Shown here piece by piece: positions 9,142-15,370 of a DNA stretch of 20,612 bases. The stretch spans positions 1 to 20,612 of the forward strand of contig CAZWVA010000050.1 in the NCBI GenBank assembly GCA_964636885.1, given 5' to 3'. The number at the start of each line of letters is the position of its first letter. Positions within the stretch are counted from its first letter, which is position 1. The notes beneath the pieces were generated by a model that searched no databases, had not been told where the DNA came from, and saw nothing but the letters and a program-made list of their open reading frames with translations. A program made the translations under genes and the position numbers. This stretch comes from CAZWVA01 sp964636885. Its GTDB lineage: Bacteria; Desulfobacterota_D; UBA1144; Nemesobacterales; CSP1-2.

Positions 9142-9636
9142 TCACTGACCGAGAAGCCTATCAATCTCCCCAGCAACCACTTCCTCTTCCAATCCCTTCG
9201 CTATGGAGATCTCTTTAACCAGCAACGCCCGTGCGGCGTCCATTATCCTTCTCTCCCCGAATGAAAGCTCCTTTTCATTCTGAAGGAGGTGTATATCCCT
9301 TAAAACCGCGGCCACCTCAAATATGTTTCCGCTCTTCAGCCTCTCGGCGTACTCACGGTACCTTTTGTTCCAGCTTTGATAACCGTTTGTAGACGTATTA
9401 GTCCTTTTCTTACTTCTCAGTATGCGGTATATATCGGGAATCTGGCTCTCCGTAATTACGGGCCTCAATCCTACCGTTTCGGCATTATCAGTTGGTACCA
9501 TGACTGTAACATCGCTGTCAATGACCTTAAGTATATAAAACGCCTTTTTGGTACCACAGATTTCCTTAACCTCGATCCCTTTAACCTTAACAACGCCATG
9601 AGCGGGATAAACGGCCTTCGCACCTACCTTGAACAT
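9142..9636 (-). CDS. carD: CarD family RNA polymerase-binding transcriptional regulator
   Basis: A 164-residue protein with the CarD/CdnL/TRCF RNA-polymerase-interaction domain at the N-terminus: MFKVGAKAVYPAHGVVKVKG, then the strand-rich stretch YILKVIDSDVTVMVPTDNAETVGLRPV. The C-terminal half is helical (WNKRYREYAERLKSGNIFEVAAVLRDI, then LSFGERRIMDAARALLVKE), as in known members. CarD contacts the RNA polymerase beta subunit and stabilises open promoter complexes, notably at rRNA promoters. It lacks the mycobacterial context. It is first in a leftward group with the DUF58 and BatA-like genes and has a good promoter upstream. The start is supported by AAGGAAAGG just before the ATG. Confidence 0.95.
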   Translation of the reverse strand: MFKVGAKAVYPAHGVVKVKGIEVKEICGTKKAFYILKVIDSDVTVMVPTDNAETVGLRPVITESQIPDIYRILRSKKRTNTSTNGYQSWNKRYREYAERLKSGNIFEVAAVLRDIHLLQNEKELSFGERRIMDAARALLVKEISIAKGLEEEVVAGEIDRLLGQ

Positions 9637-9666
9637 TTTTTCCTTTCCTTGGCGTTGGTTTTAACT

Positions 9667-9695
9667 ACAATATCATAATTTGGACCCCCGGTCAA
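9667..9695 (-). promoter_or_regulatory. Predicted sigma-70 promoter of carD
   Basis: Read on the minus strand: -35 TTGACC (9690-9695), a 17-base spacer, then -10 TATTGT (9667-9672). Transcription would start near 9660, giving a leader of about 24 bases that includes the AAGGAAAGG ribosome binding site. The -35 matches consensus at 5 of 6 positions and the -10 at 4 of 6. Confidence 0.6.
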
Positions 9696-9770
9696 CTATA
9701 GAGACAAAACGTAGCGGCGTTCGTAAGGATTTCTAGAAACCCTTTTTAGCGGATATTATAGTTAGGAGAG

Positions 9771-10982
9771 ATGGAGTTAAGGTGCGAGGTTTTGATCATA
9801 GGAGCTGGGATAACCGGCCTTACCCTTGCCCGCGAGCTTCTGGGTCGCGGTGTGGAAGGAATACTGGTCATTGACAAGGAAAAAGACCTCGGTGCCCATG
9901 CGAGCGGGAGAAATAGCGGTGTCCTCCACTCCGGGGTTTACTATACGCCCGACACGCTGAAGGCCAGGTTCTGCATCCAGGGAAACCGCCTTATGAAGGG
10001 GTTTTGCATAGAAAAGGGCCTCACCCTTAGGGAAACGGGAAAGGTGATAGTCGCAAAAGACGAGCCCAAACTAGAAGGACTCTATGAGCTTAAAAGGAGG
10101 GCAGATTTAAACGGGGTCAGGTCATCTATTATAGATAGTAAGGAGCTCTCCGAGATAGAGCCATATGCCAGAACGTATGAGAAGGCTCTCCTCTCTCCAG
10201 ATACGGCAGTGATAAACCCCAAGGAGATTCTAAAGGCGATTTCAGATGAGATCGAGGGTTCGAGAAAAGCCAGAATCCTATACGGGACGGCCTTTCTGGG
10301 GCTTAGAGAGAACCGCACCGCCGTTACCCAAAATGGAACCATATGTTTTAATAAGCTCATAAACGCCTCTGGGGCATATGCGGACAGGGTGGCTCACCAG
10401 TTTGGGGTGGGAAAGGAGTACAAGATACTCCCATTTAAGGGGACATATAAGAAGATAAGGAAGGAGCGTTCCTACCTCGTTCGGGGGAACATATATCCGG
10501 TACCGGATCTGAGAAACCCTTTCCTAGGGGTTCACCTCACAAGAAGCGTGGACGGCAGTGTCTATGCGGGTCCTACGGCCATACCGGCCTTCGGTCGTGA
10601 GGACTACGGGTTCTTTGATGACCTATCAATGGAGACACTCTCAATCCTCTACAGGGATGGGGTTCTTCTACTTACAAACGACGCCTTTAGGAGCGCCGCA
10701 ATGAGCGAGATCAAGAAGTACTCAAAGCGCTTTTTCCTCGAAGAGGTAAAGGGACTCGTTCCGGAGCTTCGCCCAGGAGACCTAGAGGACACGGATAAGG
10801 TGGGTATCCGTCCCCAGCTCGTCCACTGGCCGAGTAAAAGTCTCGTTACGGATTTCGTTCTTATAAAGGAAGGAGACTCACTCCATGTTCTAAATGCCAT
10901 ATCCCCGGCCTTTACATCCTCCATGGCGTTTGCCAAGTACGCAGCCGATGTTTTTATAGGAGAGGGAAATACGAAGACCTAA
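9771..10982 (+). CDS. lhgO: L-2-hydroxyglutarate oxidase/dehydrogenase-like FAD enzyme
   Basis: A 403-residue member of the FAD-dependent DAO family, closest in pattern to LhgO, which oxidises L-2-hydroxyglutarate to 2-oxoglutarate and passes electrons to the quinone pool or oxygen. Seen: the dinucleotide-binding GAGITG at residues 11-16, the acidic end of the second strand (VIDKE), the LhgO hallmark SGRNSGVLHSGVYY at 45-58 followed by LKARFC, and the C-terminal block GIRPQLV ... NAISPAFTSSMAFA. The start has GGAG 5-8 bases upstream. A weak -10-like TATTAT (9754-9759) lies close to the start, without a good -35. It is transcribed alone, divergent from carD and convergent with the next flavoprotein. 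In Gram-negative bacteria the enzyme is often at the inner membrane face; no membrane helix is visible here. Activity on other 2-hydroxyacids is not excluded. Confidence 0.88.
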   Translation: MELRCEVLIIGAGITGLTLARELLGRGVEGILVIDKEKDLGAHASGRNSGVLHSGVYYTPDTLKARFCIQGNRLMKGFCIEKGLTLRETGKVIVAKDEPKLEGLYELKRRADLNGVRSSIIDSKELSEIEPYARTYEKALLSPDTAVINPKEILKAISDEIEGSRKARILYGTAFLGLRENRTAVTQNGTICFNKLINASGAYADRVAHQFGVGKEYKILPFKGTYKKIRKERSYLVRGNIYPVPDLRNPFLGVHLTRSVDGSVYAGPTAIPAFGREDYGFFDDLSMETLSILYRDGVLLLTNDAFRSAAMSEIKKYSKRFFLEEVKGLVPELRPGDLEDTDKVGIRPQLVHWPSKSLVTDFVLIKEGDSLHVLNAISPAFTSSMAFAKYAADVFIGEGNTKT

Positions 10983-10997
10983 TAGACTCGCTTACGG

Positions 10998-12173
10998 TTA
11001 AACACCCGCAATGTAACTAACCAACCCGTTCCAGAGAACCCTTCTCAGATTAGGGCTTTTTAGTATCTTAACCACGGCATCCTTGTGCCAATCGAATTTT
11101 CCATTCTGGGCTATAAAGGAAAGGAGACCGTCCTCCCTTGCGGCATGGAAGAGATCGTCTATGGAGTCATCGTGGAGATTGGAATAGAACCTGTGAAAAT
11201 ACTGGCCGAATTTGATCTCCTTACCTATACTCCTCTTCCAGATCCTCTCGTACTCAGAAAGGGTTCTCGAATCGAAGTTCCCCTTCTCGAATGCCTTTTT
11301 GATAACGTCTGAGGCGATCTCAGCGCTAATAAGGCCGTAGTAGATCCCTCCACCCGTTGTGGTTTTTATTTGCCCCGCCGCCTCGCCCACGACTACGACT
11401 CTATCGGAGTAGCTTTTCGGTATAGCACCAAAAGCGATACCCCTTCTCTTCGCATTCCCGATCTCCACACACGGGTCGCTATACCGATTGACCTCGGATA
11501 GGACGTTCCTTAATCCCTCTACGGCGCTTCCAACGGTCATTACCCCGACCCTCGCTCTTCCATCTAGAAGCGGGATAGCCCATCCAAAGAAGCCGTCTGA
11601 CCATCTGCTACCAAAATATATCCTCAGCCGATCGAGTTGCTCTGCCCTTATCTCTATCTGAATGCCCTTTAAGATCCTTTTAGGACGCCCAAGACCGAGG
11701 GCGATCTGGAGATTAAAACTCACACCAGTTGCTATTACAGCGATCTCCGCACGTACCCTTTTTTCTCCCTCTGGGGTCTTTAGACCGGCTTCTACAAACC
11801 CATCCCTTACGTCAAGCGAGATTACCTTTGTGTTTAGGTGGATTTCGGCACCCTTTCTCCTTGCGATTTCGCCCAGCTTTCTGTCAAAGATATGTCTGTC
11901 AACAACCACAGCCGCCTCTTCAGGGTGGGAATATGGAAGACGAATGCCGCTTGGAGAAAAGAGTTCCGCTTCTTTTAGCCTGCCTATTATAGATTCTTCT
12001 GGAAGACCGTATCTTGAAAACGCCTCCTTGCTTATAACGCCAGAACACACAACGTCCTTTCCTATTTCCGAATCCTGCTCAAACAGGGAAACACTGAGCC
12101 CAGAGTTGGCAAGAAGAGAGGCGGCGTGAAGACCGCTTGGGCCGCCTCCTATGATGATCACGTCACACCGCAT
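10998..12173 (-). CDS. Geranylgeranyl reductase family FAD-dependent oxidoreductase
   Basis: A 391-residue flavoprotein. It has GGGPSG at residues 9-14, the ribose-binding Glu of LFEQ at 32, the family block CSGVISKEAF at 43-52, and the second FAD contact VVGEAAGQIKTTTGGGIYYGL from about 261. This arrangement is that of the geranylgeranyl reductase / digeranylgeranylglycerophospholipid reductase family. In bacteria, members of this family saturate isoprenoid chains (quinone side chains, chlorophyll phytyl, lipids) or act on unknown substrates. There is no isoprenoid gene nearby to fix the substrate, so a specific name is not given. Its 3' end is 15 bases from the end of lhgO, with no obvious terminator between. 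It starts divergently from fur, with a predicted promoter in between. Confidence 0.85.
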   Translation of the reverse strand: MRCDVIIIGGGPSGLHAASLLANSGLSVSLFEQDSEIGKDVVCSGVISKEAFSRYGLPEESIIGRLKEAELFSPSGIRLPYSHPEEAAVVVDRHIFDRKLGEIARRKGAEIHLNTKVISLDVRDGFVEAGLKTPEGEKRVRAEIAVIATGVSFNLQIALGLGRPKRILKGIQIEIRAEQLDRLRIYFGSRWSDGFFGWAIPLLDGRARVGVMTVGSAVEGLRNVLSEVNRYSDPCVEIGNAKRRGIAFGAIPKSYSDRVVVVGEAAGQIKTTTGGGIYYGLISAEIASDVIKKAFEKGNFDSRTLSEYERIWKRSIGKEIKFGQYFHRFYSNLHDDSIDDLFHAAREDGLLSFIAQNGKFDWHKDAVVKILKSPNLRRVLWNGLVSYIAGV

Positions 12174-12247
12174 AGAACCGCTTTTACCCTGAGATTCTAT
12201 TTTAGCTTCCTCTGGTCTTCGAATTTTCGGCGATTTTTGGAAGAGAA

Positions 12248-12276
12248 AAAATATCCAATAGTCTTAAAAAGGTCAA
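12248..12276 (-). promoter_or_regulatory. Predicted promoter of the geranylgeranyl-reductase-family gene
   Basis: On the minus strand: -35 TTGACC (12271-12276), a 17-base spacer, then -10 TATTTT (12248-12253). Start of transcription would be near 12241, giving a leader of about 68 bases. It lies back to back with the fur promoter, only about 11 bases from its -35 box, so binding at one could affect the other. The -10 is weak (4 of 6). Confidence 0.4.
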
Positions 12277-12286
12277 TACGCGTAAA

Positions 12287-12315
12287 TTGACAGCACCTGG
12301 TTTATCCATTACAAT
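12287..12315 (+). promoter_or_regulatory. Strong predicted sigma-70 promoter of fur-cbiMQO
   Basis: A perfect -35 TTGACA (12287-12292), an exact 17-base spacer and -10 TACAAT (12310-12315, 5 of 6). The start point would be near 12322, about 30 bases before the GTG of fur. The Fur box begins on the base after the -10, so a bound repressor would block polymerase. Confidence 0.75.
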
Positions 12316-12330
12316 TGAAAAAAATTCTCA
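12316..12330 (+). promoter_or_regulatory. Predicted Fur-family operator (Fur box)
   Basis: TGAAAAA-A-ATTCTCA has the 7-1-7 inverted repeat form of a Fur box. It agrees at 12 of 14 arm positions with TGAGAAT-n-ATTCTCA and at 11 of 14 with TGATAAT-n-ATTATCA. A further perfect half-site, ATTATCA, follows directly at 12331-12337. Its place over the predicted transcription start of fur suggests autorepression, with the transporter genes under the same control. Confidence 0.65.
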
Positions 12331-12351
12331 ATTATCAACGAAAAGGGTACA

Positions 12352-12828
12352 GTGAAGGATCTAGACCTCAGAAGAGCCCTCGGACAGAAGAAAAAATCGG
12401 TTGGAACGCTCTTTCACAAGAACCGACTTAAATGCACACCCCAACGCCTTGCCGTGCTATGCGTACTCGACGGGAGTAAAACCCATCTCTCAATATCCGA
12501 TATTCACAAAAGGGTTAAAAGGATCCTCCCCGGAACCGGACTCGCCACGGTCTATCGCGCCCTGGAGACCCTTGTCGATTTAGGACTCGTCGTAAGGGTC
12601 CATCTGGAAGACGGTTGCCACAGCTATGCAATCGCCTCGGACGAACACCAGCATCCGATAGTGTGTATGAAGTGCAATCGTGTGGTGAAATTCAAAGAAT
12701 GTCCACTTGAGGACATATCAAAGGAACTATCCAGGAAAACCGGCTTCATAATCCAAAAACACTTCCTACAACTCTTTGGGAGATGTGAGAGGTGTCAGAC
12801 CGAAATTGGCGGAAGAGGAACCGATTAG
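12352..12828 (+). CDS. fur: Fur family metal-dependent transcriptional regulator
   Basis: A 158-residue Fur-family repressor. The N-terminal winged helix runs from RLKCTPQRLAVL through the recognition region TGLATVYRALETLVDLGLV (about residues 62-80). The dimerisation and metal domain follows, with the metal cluster DEHQHPIVCMKC, the later histidine in QKHFLQLFGRC and a second CxxC (CERC). The two CxxC pairs form the structural zinc site known in many Fur proteins. The metal sensed (Fe, Ni, Zn, Mn) cannot be decided from this. The start is GTG at 12352 with AAAGGG close upstream; no better start exists. Its stop and the ATG of cbiM abut (TAGATG), so the regulator and the transporter are one transcription unit. 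This makes Co- or Ni-linked regulation (Nur-like) a real alternative to an iron Fur. Confidence 0.88.
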   Translation: MKDLDLRRALGQKKKSVGTLFHKNRLKCTPQRLAVLCVLDGSKTHLSISDIHKRVKRILPGTGLATVYRALETLVDLGLVVRVHLEDGCHSYAIASDEHQHPIVCMKCNRVVKFKECPLEDISKELSRKTGFIIQKHFLQLFGRCERCQTEIGGRGTD

Positions 12829-13566
12829 ATGTCACACATCCATATTCCCGATGGCGTATTTCCCACCTGGCTTGTAATTGCCGGCTGGATTCTTACCCTG
12901 GGAATCCTTTACCTGTGCATAAGGAGCGTTCGAAATGCCGGGCTGGAGCACAGGCTTCCCATTATCGGTATTGTCTCCGCCCTAATGATAGTAGGTATGA
13001 CGCTTGAAATCGTTCCGATAGCCTACCATATAAATATGAGCGTGATCGCGGGCATAGTGCTAGGCCCCGCCCTTGGGTTTATATCGGTTTTTATCGTAGA
13101 TCTTATAATAGCCATGTTTGGGCACGGAGGAATCACAGTTGTGGGACTAAACACCCTGGTGGTGGGAGCAGAAGCGGTGCTTGGCTTTTACCTCTTCCGT
13201 GCTTTTTGTGGTGTCTTGAGTAGAGGAAGACTGTCGGTCGGATTCTCTTCTGCCCTGGCAACGGTATTTAGTCTTATTCTGAGCACCTCCCTTATGATCG
13301 GCATTATTTACGTATCACAGGTGAACCCCGAAAGGGTGCTGTATAAAAACAGACAACCCAATATCGAAGAGACAATACCTCAAAAGGAGCACGGTGACAA
13401 TGAAAGATACCCGGCTAAAGACGGAAAGATAGACATCGGGGTGTTTGCCAAGACCGTTTTTTTCCTTGGCGTGTTTGGATGGATACTGGAATCCGTGATC
13501 ACCGGATTCGTAATAGGATACGTCTCTCGTGTAAGGCCAGATCTCATCTTTTCAGATGTAACCTAA
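12829..13566 (+). CDS. cbiM: Energy-coupling-factor Co/Ni transporter substrate-binding membrane subunit (CbiM/NikM)
   Basis: A 245-residue membrane protein that binds the metal ion in CbiMNQO/NikMNQO importers. Seen: the N-terminal metal-binding motif in the form MSHIHIPDG; several membrane helices (about 14-34, 45-66, 70-95, 104-126, 136-163, 207-231); H67 in PIAYHINMSVIAGIVLGP, matching the second metal-binding histidine of the family; GHGGITVVGLNT at 98-109; and a C-terminal ESVITGFVIGYVSRVRPDLI. A hydrophilic loop of about 40 residues (164-204) precedes the last helix. Ordinary members begin MHI, so the added Ser-His is notable. No separate cbiN/nikN was found. The ATG touches the fur stop, and the TAA stop lies within the AAGGAG ribosome binding site of cbiQ. 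Cobalt versus nickel is not resolved. Confidence 0.88.
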   Translation: MSHIHIPDGVFPTWLVIAGWILTLGILYLCIRSVRNAGLEHRLPIIGIVSALMIVGMTLEIVPIAYHINMSVIAGIVLGPALGFISVFIVDLIIAMFGHGGITVVGLNTLVVGAEAVLGFYLFRAFCGVLSRGRLSVGFSSALATVFSLILSTSLMIGIIYVSQVNPERVLYKNRQPNIEETIPQKEHGDNERYPAKDGKIDIGVFAKTVFFLGVFGWILESVITGFVIGYVSRVRPDLIFSDVT

Positions 13567-13573
13567 GGAGACG

Positions 13574-14404
13574 GTGGACTTGGATATAGGAATAATAGAC
13601 CATTTTGCAAATAACGGGAAGAGTCATCTCCACAGAACCTCGACGGTTCACAAGATGATCCTTGTAGGGTTTATACTCGCATCGATTGTGGTTTCTGATG
13701 ATCTGATGATACTCTTGAGCATCTATCTCATACTTTCTGCCCTGGTAATCTCAACGAGACTCCCCTTTTTAAAGGTCATATCCATAGCCGCCTATCCCTC
13801 TATATTCGCACTACTCTTCGCTATAGCCAGCTGGAATGGAAACTGGTTAAGGAGTGGAGTCATTGTTTTTAAGGCCCTCTCCGCCGCCCTCTCTATGGTG
13901 CTTCTAATCACAACTACGCCTTACCCAAGCGTATTTGCCTCTCTAAGTCCTTTTCTTCCCAAGATCGTCCTAGATGGTCTATTCCTTACGTACAGATCCC
14001 TTTTCATACTCCTTGAGCTGATGGAGAATCTCATTCGGGCCCTTAGGGTTAGAGGCGGACTCACCCCAAGGAGATACATAAAGAACACGGCCAACCTCTC
14101 CTCAGGAATAGGGCTCCTTCTCATCCGTGGATTCGATTTGGCTCAGGGGTTCTACGGTGTGATGAGGATAAGAGGGTATAGAGGGGAGATATCAGAGGGA
14201 AGAGAGAAGAGCCCAGGTCGTATAGACCTCATAACAACCCTAATAGGCGTCTCCGTTTTTGCTGCATCACTTGGGGCAAGACTCGGAAATAGGCACAGTC
14301 GATACGGTCTTTATCTGCTTATAACCTCCGTTTTACTCCTCCTCTTTACGTCTTTTTACTTCTATCTATTAAAGAACCGAGGTGAAACTTGGAAGAGCTC
14401 GTAA
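13574..14404 (+). CDS. cbiQ: ECF transporter transmembrane subunit CbiQ
   Basis: A 276-residue EcfT/CbiQ-type protein that links the metal-binding membrane subunit to the ATPase. It has a hydrophilic start (GIIDHFANNGKSHLHRTSTVHKM, typical of CbiQ, where DxxA.. and HxxHP-like residues precede helix 1). Membrane segments lie at about 29-57, 65-88, 97-113 and 229-268. Two cytoplasmic coupling motifs are the expected Arg-Gly pairs: RALRVRGG near 155-162 and MRIRG at 197-201. These dock on the ATPase. The start is GTG at 13574, with AAGGAG at 13565-13570. The last 16 bases overlap cbiO. Confidence 0.88.
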   Translation: MDLDIGIIDHFANNGKSHLHRTSTVHKMILVGFILASIVVSDDLMILLSIYLILSALVISTRLPFLKVISIAAYPSIFALLFAIASWNGNWLRSGVIVFKALSAALSMVLLITTTPYPSVFASLSPFLPKIVLDGLFLTYRSLFILLELMENLIRALRVRGGLTPRRYIKNTANLSSGIGLLLIRGFDLAQGFYGVMRIRGYRGEISEGREKSPGRIDLITTLIGVSVFAASLGARLGNRHSRYGLYLLITSVLLLLFTSFYFYLLKNRGETWKSS

Positions 14405-15246
14405 GGGTAAGCGATCTTAGATACACATACCCGGATGGTACGTTCCTTCACTTCCGTGGACTGGAATTCGTTGTCCATAGGGGGGAGCGCGTCGTTATTT
14501 TGGGGCCTAATGGAAGCGGTAAATCCACGTTGCTCTTTCACCTACTTGGCCTTTTTAAACCATCTAAGGGGGATATAACCGTTTTTGGGTTTAATCCATA
14601 CAGGGACTATATAAGGATAAGAGAACGCATAGGTGTACTCCTCCAAAACGTTGAGGAGCAGATAATAGCACCCACTGTAAGGGATGACATCTCTTTTTCC
14701 CCCAGGAACTACGGGTATAAAAGGGAGGAGATAGAGAGGCTTGTAGAGGATATAGTCGAGAAACTCGATATCAAACACCTTATGAATAAGGTGCCACACT
14801 ATCTGAGCGGGGGGGAGAAAACAAAAGTCGGACTCGGAGGGGCCCTAGTTACAAGACCTGAGCTTCTCATACTCGACGAGCCGTTTGAGGGACTCGACCC
14901 CACGTGCAGGATGGATCTTATAAACCTCCTAAACAGGACAAATAGGGAGAACAAAACCGCTATAATCCTCTCCACACATAACATCGATACAGTCCCCCTC
15001 ATAGCGGATACCGTATATCTAATGGCCACGGGTGGGGAAATAGTCGCAAAAGGCACTCCAAAAGAGGTCTTTACCCGGGTCGAGCTCCTTGCCAGGTGCC
15101 ATATAGAGCCACCCGTACTTGGCTCTCTCTTTTTAGAACTCAGAAAATACGGTATAGATCTCGATATGTCGTTGACGATTGAAGAGGCGGCCCGCATCAT
15201 AGCCGAGGAAATCTCATCGTTTAGGAAGAAATCGAGTCTAGGGTGA
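14389..15246 (+). CDS. cbiO: ECF transporter ATP-binding subunit CbiO
   Basis: A 285-residue ABC ATPase. Walker A GPNGSGKS is at residues 39-46, the Q-loop LLQNVEEQIIAPTV at 84-97, the signature LSGGE at 139-143, and Walker B LLILDEP at 159-165 with the D-loop GLDP at 168-171. The switch histidine is in LSTHNID. The Q-loop extension NVEEQIIAPTV resembles the QNPDDQxFxxTV pattern of energy-coupling-factor ATPases, which separates them from ordinary ABC proteins. The start is TTG at 14389, 16 bases inside cbiQ, with GAGGTG before it; no other start lies in a better place. A single ATPase presumably acts as a homodimer. This is the last gene of the fur-cbiMQO unit; no clear terminator is seen after it. 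Confidence 0.92.
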   Translation: MEELVRVSDLRYTYPDGTFLHFRGLEFVVHRGERVVILGPNGSGKSTLLFHLLGLFKPSKGDITVFGFNPYRDYIRIRERIGVLLQNVEEQIIAPTVRDDISFSPRNYGYKREEIERLVEDIVEKLDIKHLMNKVPHYLSGGEKTKVGLGGALVTRPELLILDEPFEGLDPTCRMDLINLLNRTNRENKTAIILSTHNIDTVPLIADTVYLMATGGEIVAKGTPKEVFTRVELLARCHIEPPVLGSLFLELRKYGIDLDMSLTIEEAARIIAEEISSFRKKSSLG

Positions 15247-15319
15247 TAGAGGGAAAATACGAAGTCAAGTAGACCATGTTAATCACCCTTTAATAGACCG
15301 GGAGGATACCAAAAACGAC

Positions 15320-15357
15320 TTGCCATACAAGAAAACCCATTTAGAATACTCTGGCAA
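15320..15357 (+). promoter_or_regulatory. Predicted nuoF promoter inside an inverted repeat
   Basis: -35 TTGCCA (15320-15325), a 16-base spacer and -10 TAGAAT (15342-15347), each 5 of 6 to consensus. Transcription would start near 15354, shortly before the ribosome binding site AGAGGAG. The -35 is part of CTTGCCA (15319-15325), which is repeated in inverse as TGGCAAG (15352-15358). The arms therefore flank spacer and -10 and could be a regulator's site. The rest of the 15247-15370 spacer shows nothing else. Confidence 0.5.
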
Positions 15358-15370
15358 GAGGAGCTAAAAG

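Noticed and set aside
11662..12129. 155-residue frame on the plus strand
   Set aside because: It lies wholly inside the geranylgeranyl-reductase-family gene, which has clear FAD motifs in the opposite frame.
12174..12351. Cobalamin or nickel riboswitch before fur-cbiMQO
   Set aside because: The predicted leader is only about 30 bases, and cbiM directly abuts fur, so there is no room for a riboswitch; a protein operator is seen instead.
14799..15200. 133-residue frame on the minus strand
   Set aside because: It is antisense to cbiO, whose ABC motifs are complete; Ser/Arg-rich composition typical of a shadow frame.
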